Source of the DNA: Chloroflexota bacterium | GTDB lineage: Bacteria; Chloroflexota; Dormibacteria; Dormibacterales; Dormibacteraceae | NCBI GenBank assembly: GCA_005880795.1 | Contig: VBGP01000009.1 | Location: 72,267-110,385 of the forward strand | Length of the DNA: 38,119 nucleotides | Direction of reading: 5' to 3' | Shown: one piece after another, positions 31,326 through 38,119 of the stretch | How positions within the stretch are numbered: the first letter of the stretch is position 1 | Layout of the letters: each line of letters opens with the position of its first letter | Translations under genes and position numbers: made by a program | The notes under the pieces: generated by a model | Database searches by the model: none | Seen by the model: the letters and a program-made list of their open reading frames with translations, nothing else | Told to the model about the DNA's origin: nothing

Positions 31326-32411
31326 GTGCGGGTGCGGCCGTCGGAGCTGTCGCGAAAGCTGAAGATCGGGCCAGGCGATCGATGCCTGGTCTTCAACCCG
31401 CCTGTGGGTTATCTGGAGCGTCTCCAACCGCTGCCTGAGGGTGCGTCCGCCGGCTCTGGCAACGGAGCCGGGGCCGCCGACGTGGTGCAGCTCTTCGTTG
31501 GCGGCCGGGCGGAGTTGGAGCAAGGCTTTGCCGCCGGCTACGGGGCTCTAAAGCCGGGGGGCGTGCTGTGGGTGACCTACCCGACCGCCGGCAGCGGCGT
31601 GGCGACCGACCTCAGCCGGAATCACGGCTGGGGAGTCCTGCACGGCGCCGGGCTCAGCGCAACCGACGAGTTGAGCCTGGACGGGTCCTGGGAGGCGCTG
31701 CGATTCCAGCCCTCCGCACAGGTCGAGGGCAGCGCAATCCCTGGCGCCGACATGCTTCCGGTCGGTCGCGAGGCCAGCCCGGTCTTTCGTTCCGTGCGCG
31801 TGATCGCGCGAGCTCTGTTTCGCCTGCTGTTCCGCTTCGACGTGCGGGGCCAGGCGAGGATCCCCAACAGCGCTTACGTGCTGATCGGCAATCACCTGGG
31901 CTGGATGGACGCGATCAGCCTGCTGCTGTTATTCCCGCCAGAACCACGCATCCACTACCTCGCCGACCCGACGTCGATGATGAAAAACCGGCCGCTGTGG
32001 GCGTTGGTGCGCGCGGCCGGCGGCATCGTGCCGGTGGACCGGAGGCAGCGAGGCAACACGCTTCTGTTCCGTCATGTCCAACGCTGCCTCGAGAAGGGCG
32101 GAGTCGTCGCCGTATTCCCGGAAGGCGATTTCGGACCGGGTGAGGGACAGCTGCTTCCGTTCAAGAAGGGATTCGCGCACTTCGCCGTCGCCGCCGGCGT
32201 TCCCGTGGTGCCGGTCGCGCTGGCCGGGATGAAAGAGATCTGGGTCGGCAAGCGCCTCTTCGTGCGCATCGGTGACGCCATCCCGACGACCGGCAAGACG
32301 GTCGATGACGTGCATCGCCTCGGCCAGGACGCGGTCACCGCTCTTCTCCCCCTCTACCACGAGCCGACCGGACGCAAGCCGCTACGGCGATGGCTCACTG
32401 GTCTCTTTTAG
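31326..32411 (+). CDS. DUF3052-PlsC fusion, putative acylglycerophosphate acyltransferase
   Basis: This 361-residue protein joins two domains. Residues about 8-129 match DUF3052 (LKIGPGDRCLVFNPPVGYLE, GALKPGGVLWVTYP, GVATDLSRNHGW). Residues about 155-345 are a PlsC-type acyltransferase with H190-x4-D195 (NHLGWMD) and FPEGDFG (264-270), where FPEGT is usual. PlsC enzymes acylate lysophosphatidic acid in the membrane; DUF3052 usually occurs as a stand-alone protein. The GTG start has no clear ribosome site and could be leaderless. The stop overlaps that of the convergent GMC gene. Confidence 0.8.
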   Translation: MRVRPSELSRKLKIGPGDRCLVFNPPVGYLERLQPLPEGASAGSGNGAGAADVVQLFVGGRAELEQGFAAGYGALKPGGVLWVTYPTAGSGVATDLSRNHGWGVLHGAGLSATDELSLDGSWEALRFQPSAQVEGSAIPGADMLPVGREASPVFRSVRVIARALFRLLFRFDVRGQARIPNSAYVLIGNHLGWMDAISLLLLFPPEPRIHYLADPTSMMKNRPLWALVRAAGGIVPVDRRQRGNTLLFRHVQRCLEKGGVVAVFPEGDFGPGEGQLLPFKKGFAHFAVAAGVPVVPVALAGMKEIWVGKRLFVRIGDAIPTTGKTVDDVHRLGQDAVTALLPLYHEPTGRKPLRRWLTGLF

Positions 32412-34039
32412 GTGAGGGCCGTTGCCCGTGGAGCCTCCTGCGCATCCTTTGCCGGAATCAAGCTCATCGCGCGCTCGGCGACCGCCGTGATGGTCAGCGA
32501 GGGGTTGACCCCCAGGTTGACCGGAATCGCGGACCCATCGACCACGTACAGGCCCGGATAGCCGAACACCCGGTTCCGGTCATCGCATACCGCGGTCGCG
32601 ACAGCGCTTCCGATGACCGCACCGCCAAGGATGTGCGCGGTCGAGGGGATGTCGAAAAGGACCTCGTTGACAGAGCTCGACGGCCATCCGCCGATCTTCT
32701 TCGCCACCCGACGCGCCATGTCGTTGGCGATCGGTATGTACGACGGATTGCGCTTGTCGCCGCTGGTCGAAGGCGCCGAAGCAAGGCGCGAGCGAAAAGG
32801 CCAGAACCATTGCCGGCGCCGGACCAGACGCAGGTCGTTGTCGGTGACCTGCATGACGAGCAGCAGGATGGTCCGCTGCGCCCAACCTCGCGGCATGAGC
32901 GACCTGAGGAAATCGCCCGGCCGGACGACCGAGTTGACCAGGAACCGCAATGGGCGCGGCATGCCTGGGCCACCGTCGGTCAGCGGCTTGGCAAGCAGCC
33001 CGATGAAATCCGACCCGCGCGGGTAGCGAACGGGCTGGATGTGCGTCACATCGTCCGGGTAGATGCTCGACGTGATCGCAACACCCTCGGTGAAGTCCGC
33101 GTCTTTGCTGTACGAGGTCGCTCCGACGATCGCCTCGCTGTTGGTGCGGACCTGGTGGCCTAGCGACGGCGACAGGTCGGGCAACCACTTTTCCTCTCTT
33201 GCCCGCAGCAAGAGGTCGATCGTGCCGAGAACTCCGGCCGCCACTATGACCATGGGCGCGCGCCAGGTGCTGCGGCCGCGCCTGAAGAGTCGCGTGCTGC
33301 GAAAGCTCGACAGCTCGTACCCGCGATGGGCCCCCGGTGCGATGCGGTCGACCTGGGTCTCCGGGTAGATGTCTACCCCCAACTTCTCGGCCAGGTACAG
33401 GTAGTTCTTGTCCAGCGTGTTCTTGGCGTTGTGGCGGCATCCCACCATGCACCCGCCGCAGAAGACACAGCCGGACCGCTCGGGGCCCTTGCCGCCGAAG
33501 TAGGGGTCGGGGACCGCCTTCCCAGGCTCGCCGAAGAAGACGGCCACCTCGGTTGGGTGAAAGGTCGCACCCTTGCCGATGTCGTCGGCGCACTCCTTCA
33601 AGACCTCGTCCGCGCGCGTCAGCCTGGGGTTGGTCGTCGCGCCCAGCATCCGGCGGGCGGTCGCGTAATGAGGCGCCAGCTCGCTCTCCCAGTCCTGGCC
33701 GGCAGGCCAGTCAGGCCGCTTGAACACCTCCCGCCGCGGTATCGGCAGCGTGTTTGCATAGACGAGGCTTCCACCGCCCACGCCCGCTCCGGAACCGACC
33801 AGCACGTCGCTCAGGAGCGTCAACCGCAGGATGCCGTGGCAAAACAGCTTCGGGATCCACAGCGAGCGGCGAAGATCCCAGTTCGTGCGAGCGAAGTCCT
33901 CGGGACCGTACCTCCGGCCCGCCTCTAGGACGGCGACCCGGTAGCCCTTCTCAGCGAGCCGCAGCGCCGCGACCGAGCCTCCGAAGCCCGATCCGACGAC
34001 CAGCGCGTCGTACTTGTCGACGACAGCCACGGCGCGCAT
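32408..34039 (-). CDS. GMC-family oxidoreductase, cholesterol-oxidase-like (ChoD type)
   Basis: This 543-residue flavoenzyme has the FAD-binding GSGFGG (16-21), VLEAGRRYGPEDF and the GMC segment GSGAGVGGGSLVYANTLP. The C-terminal VVDGSAIPVNLGVNPSLTITAVAERAMS is typical of the ChoD branch. C191, C194, C197 and C201 form CxxCxxCxxxC, a ferredoxin-like cluster spacing. ChoD homologues are proposed sterol oxidases, but substrate evidence is weak in many species. The ATG start is 12 nt from the divergent membrane-protein gene. No other steroid genes are visible. Confidence 0.85.
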   Translation of the reverse strand: MRAVAVVDKYDALVVGSGFGGSVAALRLAEKGYRVAVLEAGRRYGPEDFARTNWDLRRSLWIPKLFCHGILRLTLLSDVLVGSGAGVGGGSLVYANTLPIPRREVFKRPDWPAGQDWESELAPHYATARRMLGATTNPRLTRADEVLKECADDIGKGATFHPTEVAVFFGEPGKAVPDPYFGGKGPERSGCVFCGGCMVGCRHNAKNTLDKNYLYLAEKLGVDIYPETQVDRIAPGAHRGYELSSFRSTRLFRRGRSTWRAPMVIVAAGVLGTIDLLLRAREEKWLPDLSPSLGHQVRTNSEAIVGATSYSKDADFTEGVAITSSIYPDDVTHIQPVRYPRGSDFIGLLAKPLTDGGPGMPRPLRFLVNSVVRPGDFLRSLMPRGWAQRTILLLVMQVTDNDLRLVRRRQWFWPFRSRLASAPSTSGDKRNPSYIPIANDMARRVAKKIGGWPSSSVNEVLFDIPSTAHILGGAVIGSAVATAVCDDRNRVFGYPGLYVVDGSAIPVNLGVNPSLTITAVAERAMSLIPAKDAQEAPRATALT

Positions 34040-34051
34040 GCTACGGGCGCC

Positions 34052-35518
34052 GTGGCGACGATGGAGGCGACACCCGAGAGCGAGCGGACAACGGATCGGC
34101 CCAGTCGGCTGGCAAGTTGGCGGCGATGGTGGCTGGCGGGCACCGCGCTCGACTGGGGATTCGCCGTTCTGAGCGCGGGCATCGTCGGCGCGGGCTACTA
34201 CGAGTCCTACCTCACACGCAACCCGCCGGCACCGAACTGGGCCGCCGCGCCGGTCCAGATCGCTTGGCTCGCGGTCACCCTTTACCTGGCGGTCGCCGGC
34301 TTCCGCGCATGGCAGCGCGACGGACGACTGCCGTCGGTGGTGCCAGACAGGTATGGCCTGAGTGTTGCGGGCTGCGCGATCTTCCTGGCCGGCATCCTGA
34401 TCAACGGCTGGTGGTCCGACGCCTTCGGCCCGGACTATGGCGTGCCGGCGATCTTCAGGTTGCCGAACCTGCTGGAGATTGCAGGCGCCGGGCTGATCGT
34501 CGTCGGTCCGCTGCGGGCATCAGCCGGACGCGGCGAGCTCATGGCGGGCCCGACCGCGGTCTTTTCTGCCGTTCTCCTGCTTGCGACGGTGACCTTTTTC
34601 ACCCAGTTCGACCATCCCTACATCGATCAATATGCCGTGCGCGGCGCGGTGCTTCTTCCACCCTTCGGAAGCCCATTCGACCTCGCTTACCACCGCGAAG
34701 AGATTCTCGGCGCTCTTGGCCTGATGATGCAGACCGCGGCCATCACGGGAGTAGTTCTCTGGATCTTGCGCCAGAGCCGCCTGCCGGTCGGCAGCCTCAC
34801 TGTGATGCTGACCGCGACCGCCTTCCTGGCCGCCACCCAGCTCGGGCACTACTCGATGGTCCTGGTGGGGATCGTCGCCGGCGTCCTCGCCGACATCGCT
34901 CTCGCGCTCACACGGCCCCGCGCCGACCGCGTGCTGAGCCTGCACCTTTTCGCTGTTGTGCTGGGAGCGATTCTGAGCGGCGTTTACCTGCTCTTCGTCG
35001 GTCTCGACCCCGGGACCTGGTGGCCGCCCGACATGACGTATGGGACGGTCTTCGCCTGCGCGATCGTCGGCGGCTTGATCAGCTACGGGCTGTTCCCGGG
35101 TGCCGATGCCGTGCGGGCAGCTTCGGTCCTCTGGCCGGCGCTTTCGCAAGAATCCACGTCCGAGGCTCCCGACGTCACGGTGGAACGGGTGGAGCACGCG
35201 CTCAAGGTGCTCCACAGCACGCGCGACCTGGCCGACAACCCGCTGATCGGCATGCGCTGCATCGCGGCCTCGACTCCCGGCGAGCTGCGCAAGACCATCG
35301 AAGCGGCCATCGAGCATCTGCGTGCATCGCAGTTCCAACAGGACGCTCAGGCTGGGCAGATCCTCGACCTCTATTACGTGCGGCGAATCGGAGGCCACTA
35401 CGCCGTGACGGCGCGCGTGGGCTTGAGCCGGGCCGCGTACTTCAACCGGCGTTCGTATGGCGTAAGACGCGTCGTCGACCGCCTGCGGGAGCTCGAGGAG
35501 TCCGCCACACCGGCCTGA
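34052..35518 (+). CDS. multi-helix membrane protein with C-terminal HTH-like domain
   Basis: This 488-residue protein has about eight to nine hydrophobic segments between residues 28 and 355. The cytoplasmic C-terminus (about 370-488) is soluble: VERVEHALKVLHSTRDLADNPLIG, a helical stretch and then LDLYYVRRIGGHYAVTARVGLSRAAYFNRRSYGVRRVVDRL. The last part resembles helix-turn-helix domains in which a YFRR-like recognition helix follows an LSRA turn. A membrane-bound regulator or sensor is therefore plausible. Start is GTG at 34052 or ATG three codons on. It is divergent from the GMC gene across 12 nt. Confidence 0.6.
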   Translation: MATMEATPESERTTDRPSRLASWRRWWLAGTALDWGFAVLSAGIVGAGYYESYLTRNPPAPNWAAAPVQIAWLAVTLYLAVAGFRAWQRDGRLPSVVPDRYGLSVAGCAIFLAGILINGWWSDAFGPDYGVPAIFRLPNLLEIAGAGLIVVGPLRASAGRGELMAGPTAVFSAVLLLATVTFFTQFDHPYIDQYAVRGAVLLPPFGSPFDLAYHREEILGALGLMMQTAAITGVVLWILRQSRLPVGSLTVMLTATAFLAATQLGHYSMVLVGIVAGVLADIALALTRPRADRVLSLHLFAVVLGAILSGVYLLFVGLDPGTWWPPDMTYGTVFACAIVGGLISYGLFPGADAVRAASVLWPALSQESTSEAPDVTVERVEHALKVLHSTRDLADNPLIGMRCIAASTPGELRKTIEAAIEHLRASQFQQDAQAGQILDLYYVRRIGGHYAVTARVGLSRAAYFNRRSYGVRRVVDRLRELEESATPA

Positions 35519-35634
35519 GACTGGTCTCGCATCAGTCTCCGACCTAGTCAAGACCTGGTTCGGACCTCAGCGCTACAAGTCTGCCCAAACGCTCCGCCTC
35601 AGCGGCCCCACCCAGGGGCTCGAGGAGGAGCGAG

Positions 35635-36537
35635 ATGTTCAACAAGACCCGCGCCCGACAGAGTTCAGCCCTGCGCCGCCCCCGGCTCGCGGTGGAGCGG
35701 CTCGACGTCAAGGACCTTCAATTTGCCGACGAGCTGCCCGAGGGGCGGATGGTTGAGCTTCCTGGACGCGGCACCGCGTTCGTTCGGATCGCAGCCGGTC
35801 CCGCGGGGGCGCCGACCGTCCTGCTGCTCCACGGTCTGATGGCGACGGCCGACCTCAACTGGTCGTTGGCGGTGCCTGCCCTCGCGGGGCGCTTCAACGT
35901 CGTCGCTCCGGACCTGCGCGGGCACGGTCGAGGTATGGCCACCCGGCGCTTCACCGGCGAGGAATGCGCCGAGGACGTGGCCGCGATCGTACGAACTCTC
36001 CAGCTCGGACGCGTCATCGTCGTGGGCTACTCGCTGGGGGGACTGGTCGCGCAGCTGTTCGTCCGCCGGTATCCCGAGATGGCCGCCGGCATCGTCCTGT
36101 GCGCCACGGCGAGCCGGTTCGATGTCCCGACCGAGAAGGGCTTCGTGCGGCTCGTGGAACAGGCGGCGCGGCGCTTCCCAGAGCGAATTCGCCGCGCCGC
36201 GATGCTGGCCATGCTCGCACCGAAGTCGGCGGATTGCCCCCAGGGCCGGTGGCTGATGGGCGAGGTGCGGCGCCACGACACCATGGCGCTGCTCGACGCG
36301 ATCGCCGAGGCTGCGAAGTTCAACTCAGGGTCATGGCTGAGCGACAGCACATGCCCGTCGGCGGTGATCGTCACCCAGGACGACATGGTCGTATCGGTGG
36401 AGGCGCAGAGGGAGCTCGCGCGCGTGCTGGGCCGCCCCACGGTTTACGAGATTCCAGGCGACCACTTCGTGTGCATCAAGCGGCCGCGTGAGTTCAACGA
36501 GGCGCTGGTCGCGGCCTGCGCGGGTGTGCAGGGATGA
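35635..36537 (+). CDS. alpha/beta hydrolase
   Basis: This 300-residue enzyme has the oxyanion-loop LLLHGLMATAD (63-73), the nucleophile S133 in GYSLGG, and later Asp in VTQDDMVV and His in PGDHFV. The first 40 residues are basic and rather disordered. The start ATG has GAGGAGG upstream at good spacing. Its stop overlaps the aminotransferase start (ATGA), so they form a pair. The 116-nt upstream region has no other gene. The substrate is unknown; ester, lactone and thioester hydrolysis are possible. Confidence 0.88.
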   Translation: MFNKTRARQSSALRRPRLAVERLDVKDLQFADELPEGRMVELPGRGTAFVRIAAGPAGAPTVLLLHGLMATADLNWSLAVPALAGRFNVVAPDLRGHGRGMATRRFTGEECAEDVAAIVRTLQLGRVIVVGYSLGGLVAQLFVRRYPEMAAGIVLCATASRFDVPTEKGFVRLVEQAARRFPERIRRAAMLAMLAPKSADCPQGRWLMGEVRRHDTMALLDAIAEAAKFNSGSWLSDSTCPSAVIVTQDDMVVSVEAQRELARVLGRPTVYEIPGDHFVCIKRPREFNEALVAACAGVQG

Positions 36538-37835
36538 CAACGCTTCAGGCTGATACCGATATTGAAACGACGTCGAGACTGACTCCGAGACCGGGTCCGG
36601 CGGACTCTGGCGCCATGAAACGCCTCTACGCTCGACACCGCCTCGACATCCGGCCGGCCGACCTGGTCCGAGCGCTGGCCTCCCTACCGGCCACCGGCCA
36701 GGAGAGGACGGCAGCTGACGTGGAACGCATGTGGTCCGCGGACGGGCTGGCCTGCTACTCGGTGCGCAGCGGGTTTCACCTGCTTCTGAAGGCGCTCGCG
36801 TTGCCCCGCGGCAGCGAGGTCCTGTTCTCCGCCGTGACGCATCCCGACATGCCACGCCTCGCTCAGCACCACGGCCTGGTCCCGGTGCCGATCGACCTCG
36901 AGCCGGCCACCCTTGCGCCGCGCCCTGAGCTGGTGCTTCGTGCGATGACGGACCGCACCCGGATGCTGGTGGTGGCGCACCTCTTCGGCGGCCGTGTCGA
37001 CCTTGCCCCCCTGGCAGAGATCTGCCGTCTGAACGGAATCCTGCTGGTCGAGGATTGCGCGCAGGCGTTCCAGGGTCCCGCCGGCGCGGGCGACTCGCTC
37101 GCGGACGTCTCCATGTTCAGCTTCGGCATCCTGAAAACCGCGACGGCCCTGGGCGGCGCGATGCTGACCGTTCGCAATCCCCAGTTGCTCAGGCGTATGC
37201 GGTCGATCCACCTGCGGTGGTCCGTTCAAAAACGCATCGCTCACCTCAAGCGCATCGTGCAGACCGCGGTCTTTGTGGCCCTCACGAAGCCGGCTCCCTA
37301 CGCGCTGCTGGCGCGATTGGCGTTCGCACTCGAGATCGATTTCGATCGACTCGTCAACTCGAGCGCGCGAGCGTTCCCCGCGGGCGCCACGGATGATCTC
37401 GTGCGTCGCCTCGAACAGCGACCCAGCGCGCCCCTCATGAAGTTCCTTGCTCGACGCTTCAACACTTTCGACCACGCGCGATTGCTCAAGCGAGCGGTCG
37501 CCGGCGAGGAATTGGCCGCGATGCTCCCGACCGGAGTCCATGTCGGCGGGCTCGCCTTGGACCACACCCACTGGCTGTTTCCGATCGTGGCTGAGCGCCC
37601 GGACGAAACGATCGAGATGGCACGAGCAGAAGGGTTCGACGCCGCCCGCGCGGCCAGCAGCGTCAAATCGATCAGCGCACCCGCGCACCGGCCAGACCTC
37701 GAACCGGTTTTCGCCCAGGAAGTGATGTCTCGACTCGTCTTCCTGCCTGCCTATCCGGAACTGCCGGCTGGCTCATTGGAGAGGGTTGCGTCAGCGGTGG
37801 AGGGACATCATGTCAATGCGTACGTCACGCGCTAA
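36534..37835 (+). CDS. DegT/DnrJ/EryC1-type PLP aminotransferase-like protein
   Basis: This 433-residue protein has fold-type I aminotransferase features: VRSGFHLLLKAL (78-89, replacing SGTAALHLAL), VVAHLFGGRVD, VEDCAQAF with D174, and MFSFGILKTATALGGAM with the candidate PLP lysine K201. The family motif SFHxxK is SFGILK here. Members usually transaminate sugar-nucleotides. A 27-residue Thr-rich N-terminus precedes the likely core start at M28. The ATG overlaps the hydrolase stop. A GlpD-like frame opens inside its last 26 nt. Function is probably small-molecule tailoring. Confidence 0.82.
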   Translation: MTTLQADTDIETTSRLTPRPGPADSGAMKRLYARHRLDIRPADLVRALASLPATGQERTAADVERMWSADGLACYSVRSGFHLLLKALALPRGSEVLFSAVTHPDMPRLAQHHGLVPVPIDLEPATLAPRPELVLRAMTDRTRMLVVAHLFGGRVDLAPLAEICRLNGILLVEDCAQAFQGPAGAGDSLADVSMFSFGILKTATALGGAMLTVRNPQLLRRMRSIHLRWSVQKRIAHLKRIVQTAVFVALTKPAPYALLARLAFALEIDFDRLVNSSARAFPAGATDDLVRRLEQRPSAPLMKFLARRFNTFDHARLLKRAVAGEELAAMLPTGVHVGGLALDHTHWLFPIVAERPDETIEMARAEGFDAARAASSVKSISAPAHRPDLEPVFAQEVMSRLVFLPAYPELPAGSLERVASAVEGHHVNAYVTR

Positions 37836-37917
37836 CGCGCTCGAGCTATGGCGCTCGGACGCCATCGACCTGCTGGTCATCGGCGAAGCCACTCCATCTG
37901 GGAGGTCACGTAAGTAG
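37810..37917 (+). pseudogene. truncated glycerol-3-phosphate dehydrogenase (GlpD)-like start
   Basis: A 35-codon frame opens with ATG after GGAGGG at five bases spacing and reads MSMRTSRANALELWRSDAI then DLLVIG. That resembles the N-terminus of GlpD-type FAD proteins, which continue DLLVIGGG with the dinucleotide-binding loop. Here the reading breaks after VIG into EATPSGRSRK and stops at 37917. The following DNA is lower in GC and unrelated. It may be a broken gene or an assembly join at the window edge. The GlpD identity rests on about 25 residues. Confidence 0.4.
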
Positions 37918-38119
37918 ATCGCGAGCACATCTTCTACATCGACAAGGTCGGCGATCGCCGCGCGGTCTACCACGACGGGAATCTCGGATCGCCTTTGCGA
38001 GCCCAATGAAATTCGCTATATCGCCTTCACAAGCATGCAGAGGGGCCAAATCATCCAGGCCGATGGAACCAACCAAAGCGATCTGACAACCTTCAGCTTT
38101 TCTTCCGATTTGAGGGATG
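37918..38119. other. window-edge segment, lower GC, no gene called
   Basis: The last 202 bases are lower in GC than the rest, especially after 38005. No convincing gene is visible. One plus frame stays open to the end (for example EIRYIAFTSMQRGQIIQADG near 38010-38070), another gives HIFYIDKVGDRRAVYHDG, and a minus frame starting at 38006 reads as an Arg/Val-rich ORF. None has a ribosome site and family I can recognise. Confidence 0.35.

Noticed and set aside
33754-35547. 597-codon plus-strand frame across the GMC and membrane-protein genes
   Set aside because: It crosses two divergent real genes in the wrong phase and is extremely Arg/Pro-rich.
1-38119. CRISPR arrays, insertion sequences, phage genes, replication origin
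   Set aside because: No regularly spaced repeats, transposase or integrase motifs, terminal inverted repeats or DnaA-box clusters were seen.

Overview
The window is about 38 kb of GC-rich, tightly packed bacterial chromosome. The gene content looks like a soil actinobacterial or Chloroflexota-type lineage, possibly Dormibacterota. The pointers are a Ski2/HelY-type helicase, a DUF2342 metalloprotease, an HspR-type MerR regulator, a ChoD-like GMC oxidoreductase, a DUF3052 domain and very frequent GTG/TTG starts. The lineage is inferred from gene families only. I see no rRNA, tRNA, CRISPR array, transposase or phage gene.

Layout. (1) 1-4949: a cut-off Rossmann reductase and a small membrane protein, then a minus-strand operon of four overlapping genes: acyl-CoA dehydrogenase, MFS transporter, agmatinase-family ureohydrolase and DadA-like FAD oxidase. 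(2) 4959-6931: a CvpA-like membrane protein divergent from an orphan ParA ATPase, which is followed by a 98-residue protein of unknown family and no ParB. (3) 6930-7754: an intrinsic terminator, an imperfect repeat, a 33-codon membrane miniprotein and a metallo-beta-lactamase-fold hydrolase with an altered metal motif. (4) 7765-10296: pyrE, a dihydroorotase and a lipoprotein behind a hairpin-rich leader. (5) 10297-16105: a complete five-gene peptide-type ABC importer with a recognisable promoter.

(6) 16118-20791: DUF503 coupled to a Ski2-like helicase, then two matched 16-bp palindromes in front of an atypical SDR, and a classical SDR converging on it. (7) 20819-23594: a nucleotide-hydrolase-fold protein, the DUF2342 metalloprotease, a membrane protein, a zinc-ribbon miniprotein and HspR. 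(8) 23792-26715: an MntP-like pump, enoyl-CoA hydratase and acyl-CoA carboxylase beta chain. (9) 26712-28197: a UbiE/MenG-type methyltransferase overlapping a UbiA-like membrane protein. (10) 28249-32411: a secreted S15-type peptidase, an aldo/keto reductase, a 70-residue protein behind an inverted repeat, and a DUF3052-PlsC fusion. (11) 32408-38119: a ChoD-like GMC oxidoreductase with four clustered cysteines, a divergent membrane protein with a helix-turn-helix-like tail, an alpha/beta hydrolase coupled to a DegT-type aminotransferase, and a GlpD-like gene start that breaks off after about 25 codons.

Packing is extreme. Most same-strand neighbours overlap by 4-14 nt, and three convergent pairs share their stop codons. 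The best candidates for undescribed biology are the ParA/98-residue pair, the paired palindromes before the SDR, the DUF3052-PlsC fusion, the putative membrane-bound regulator, and the miniprotein with its own terminator.
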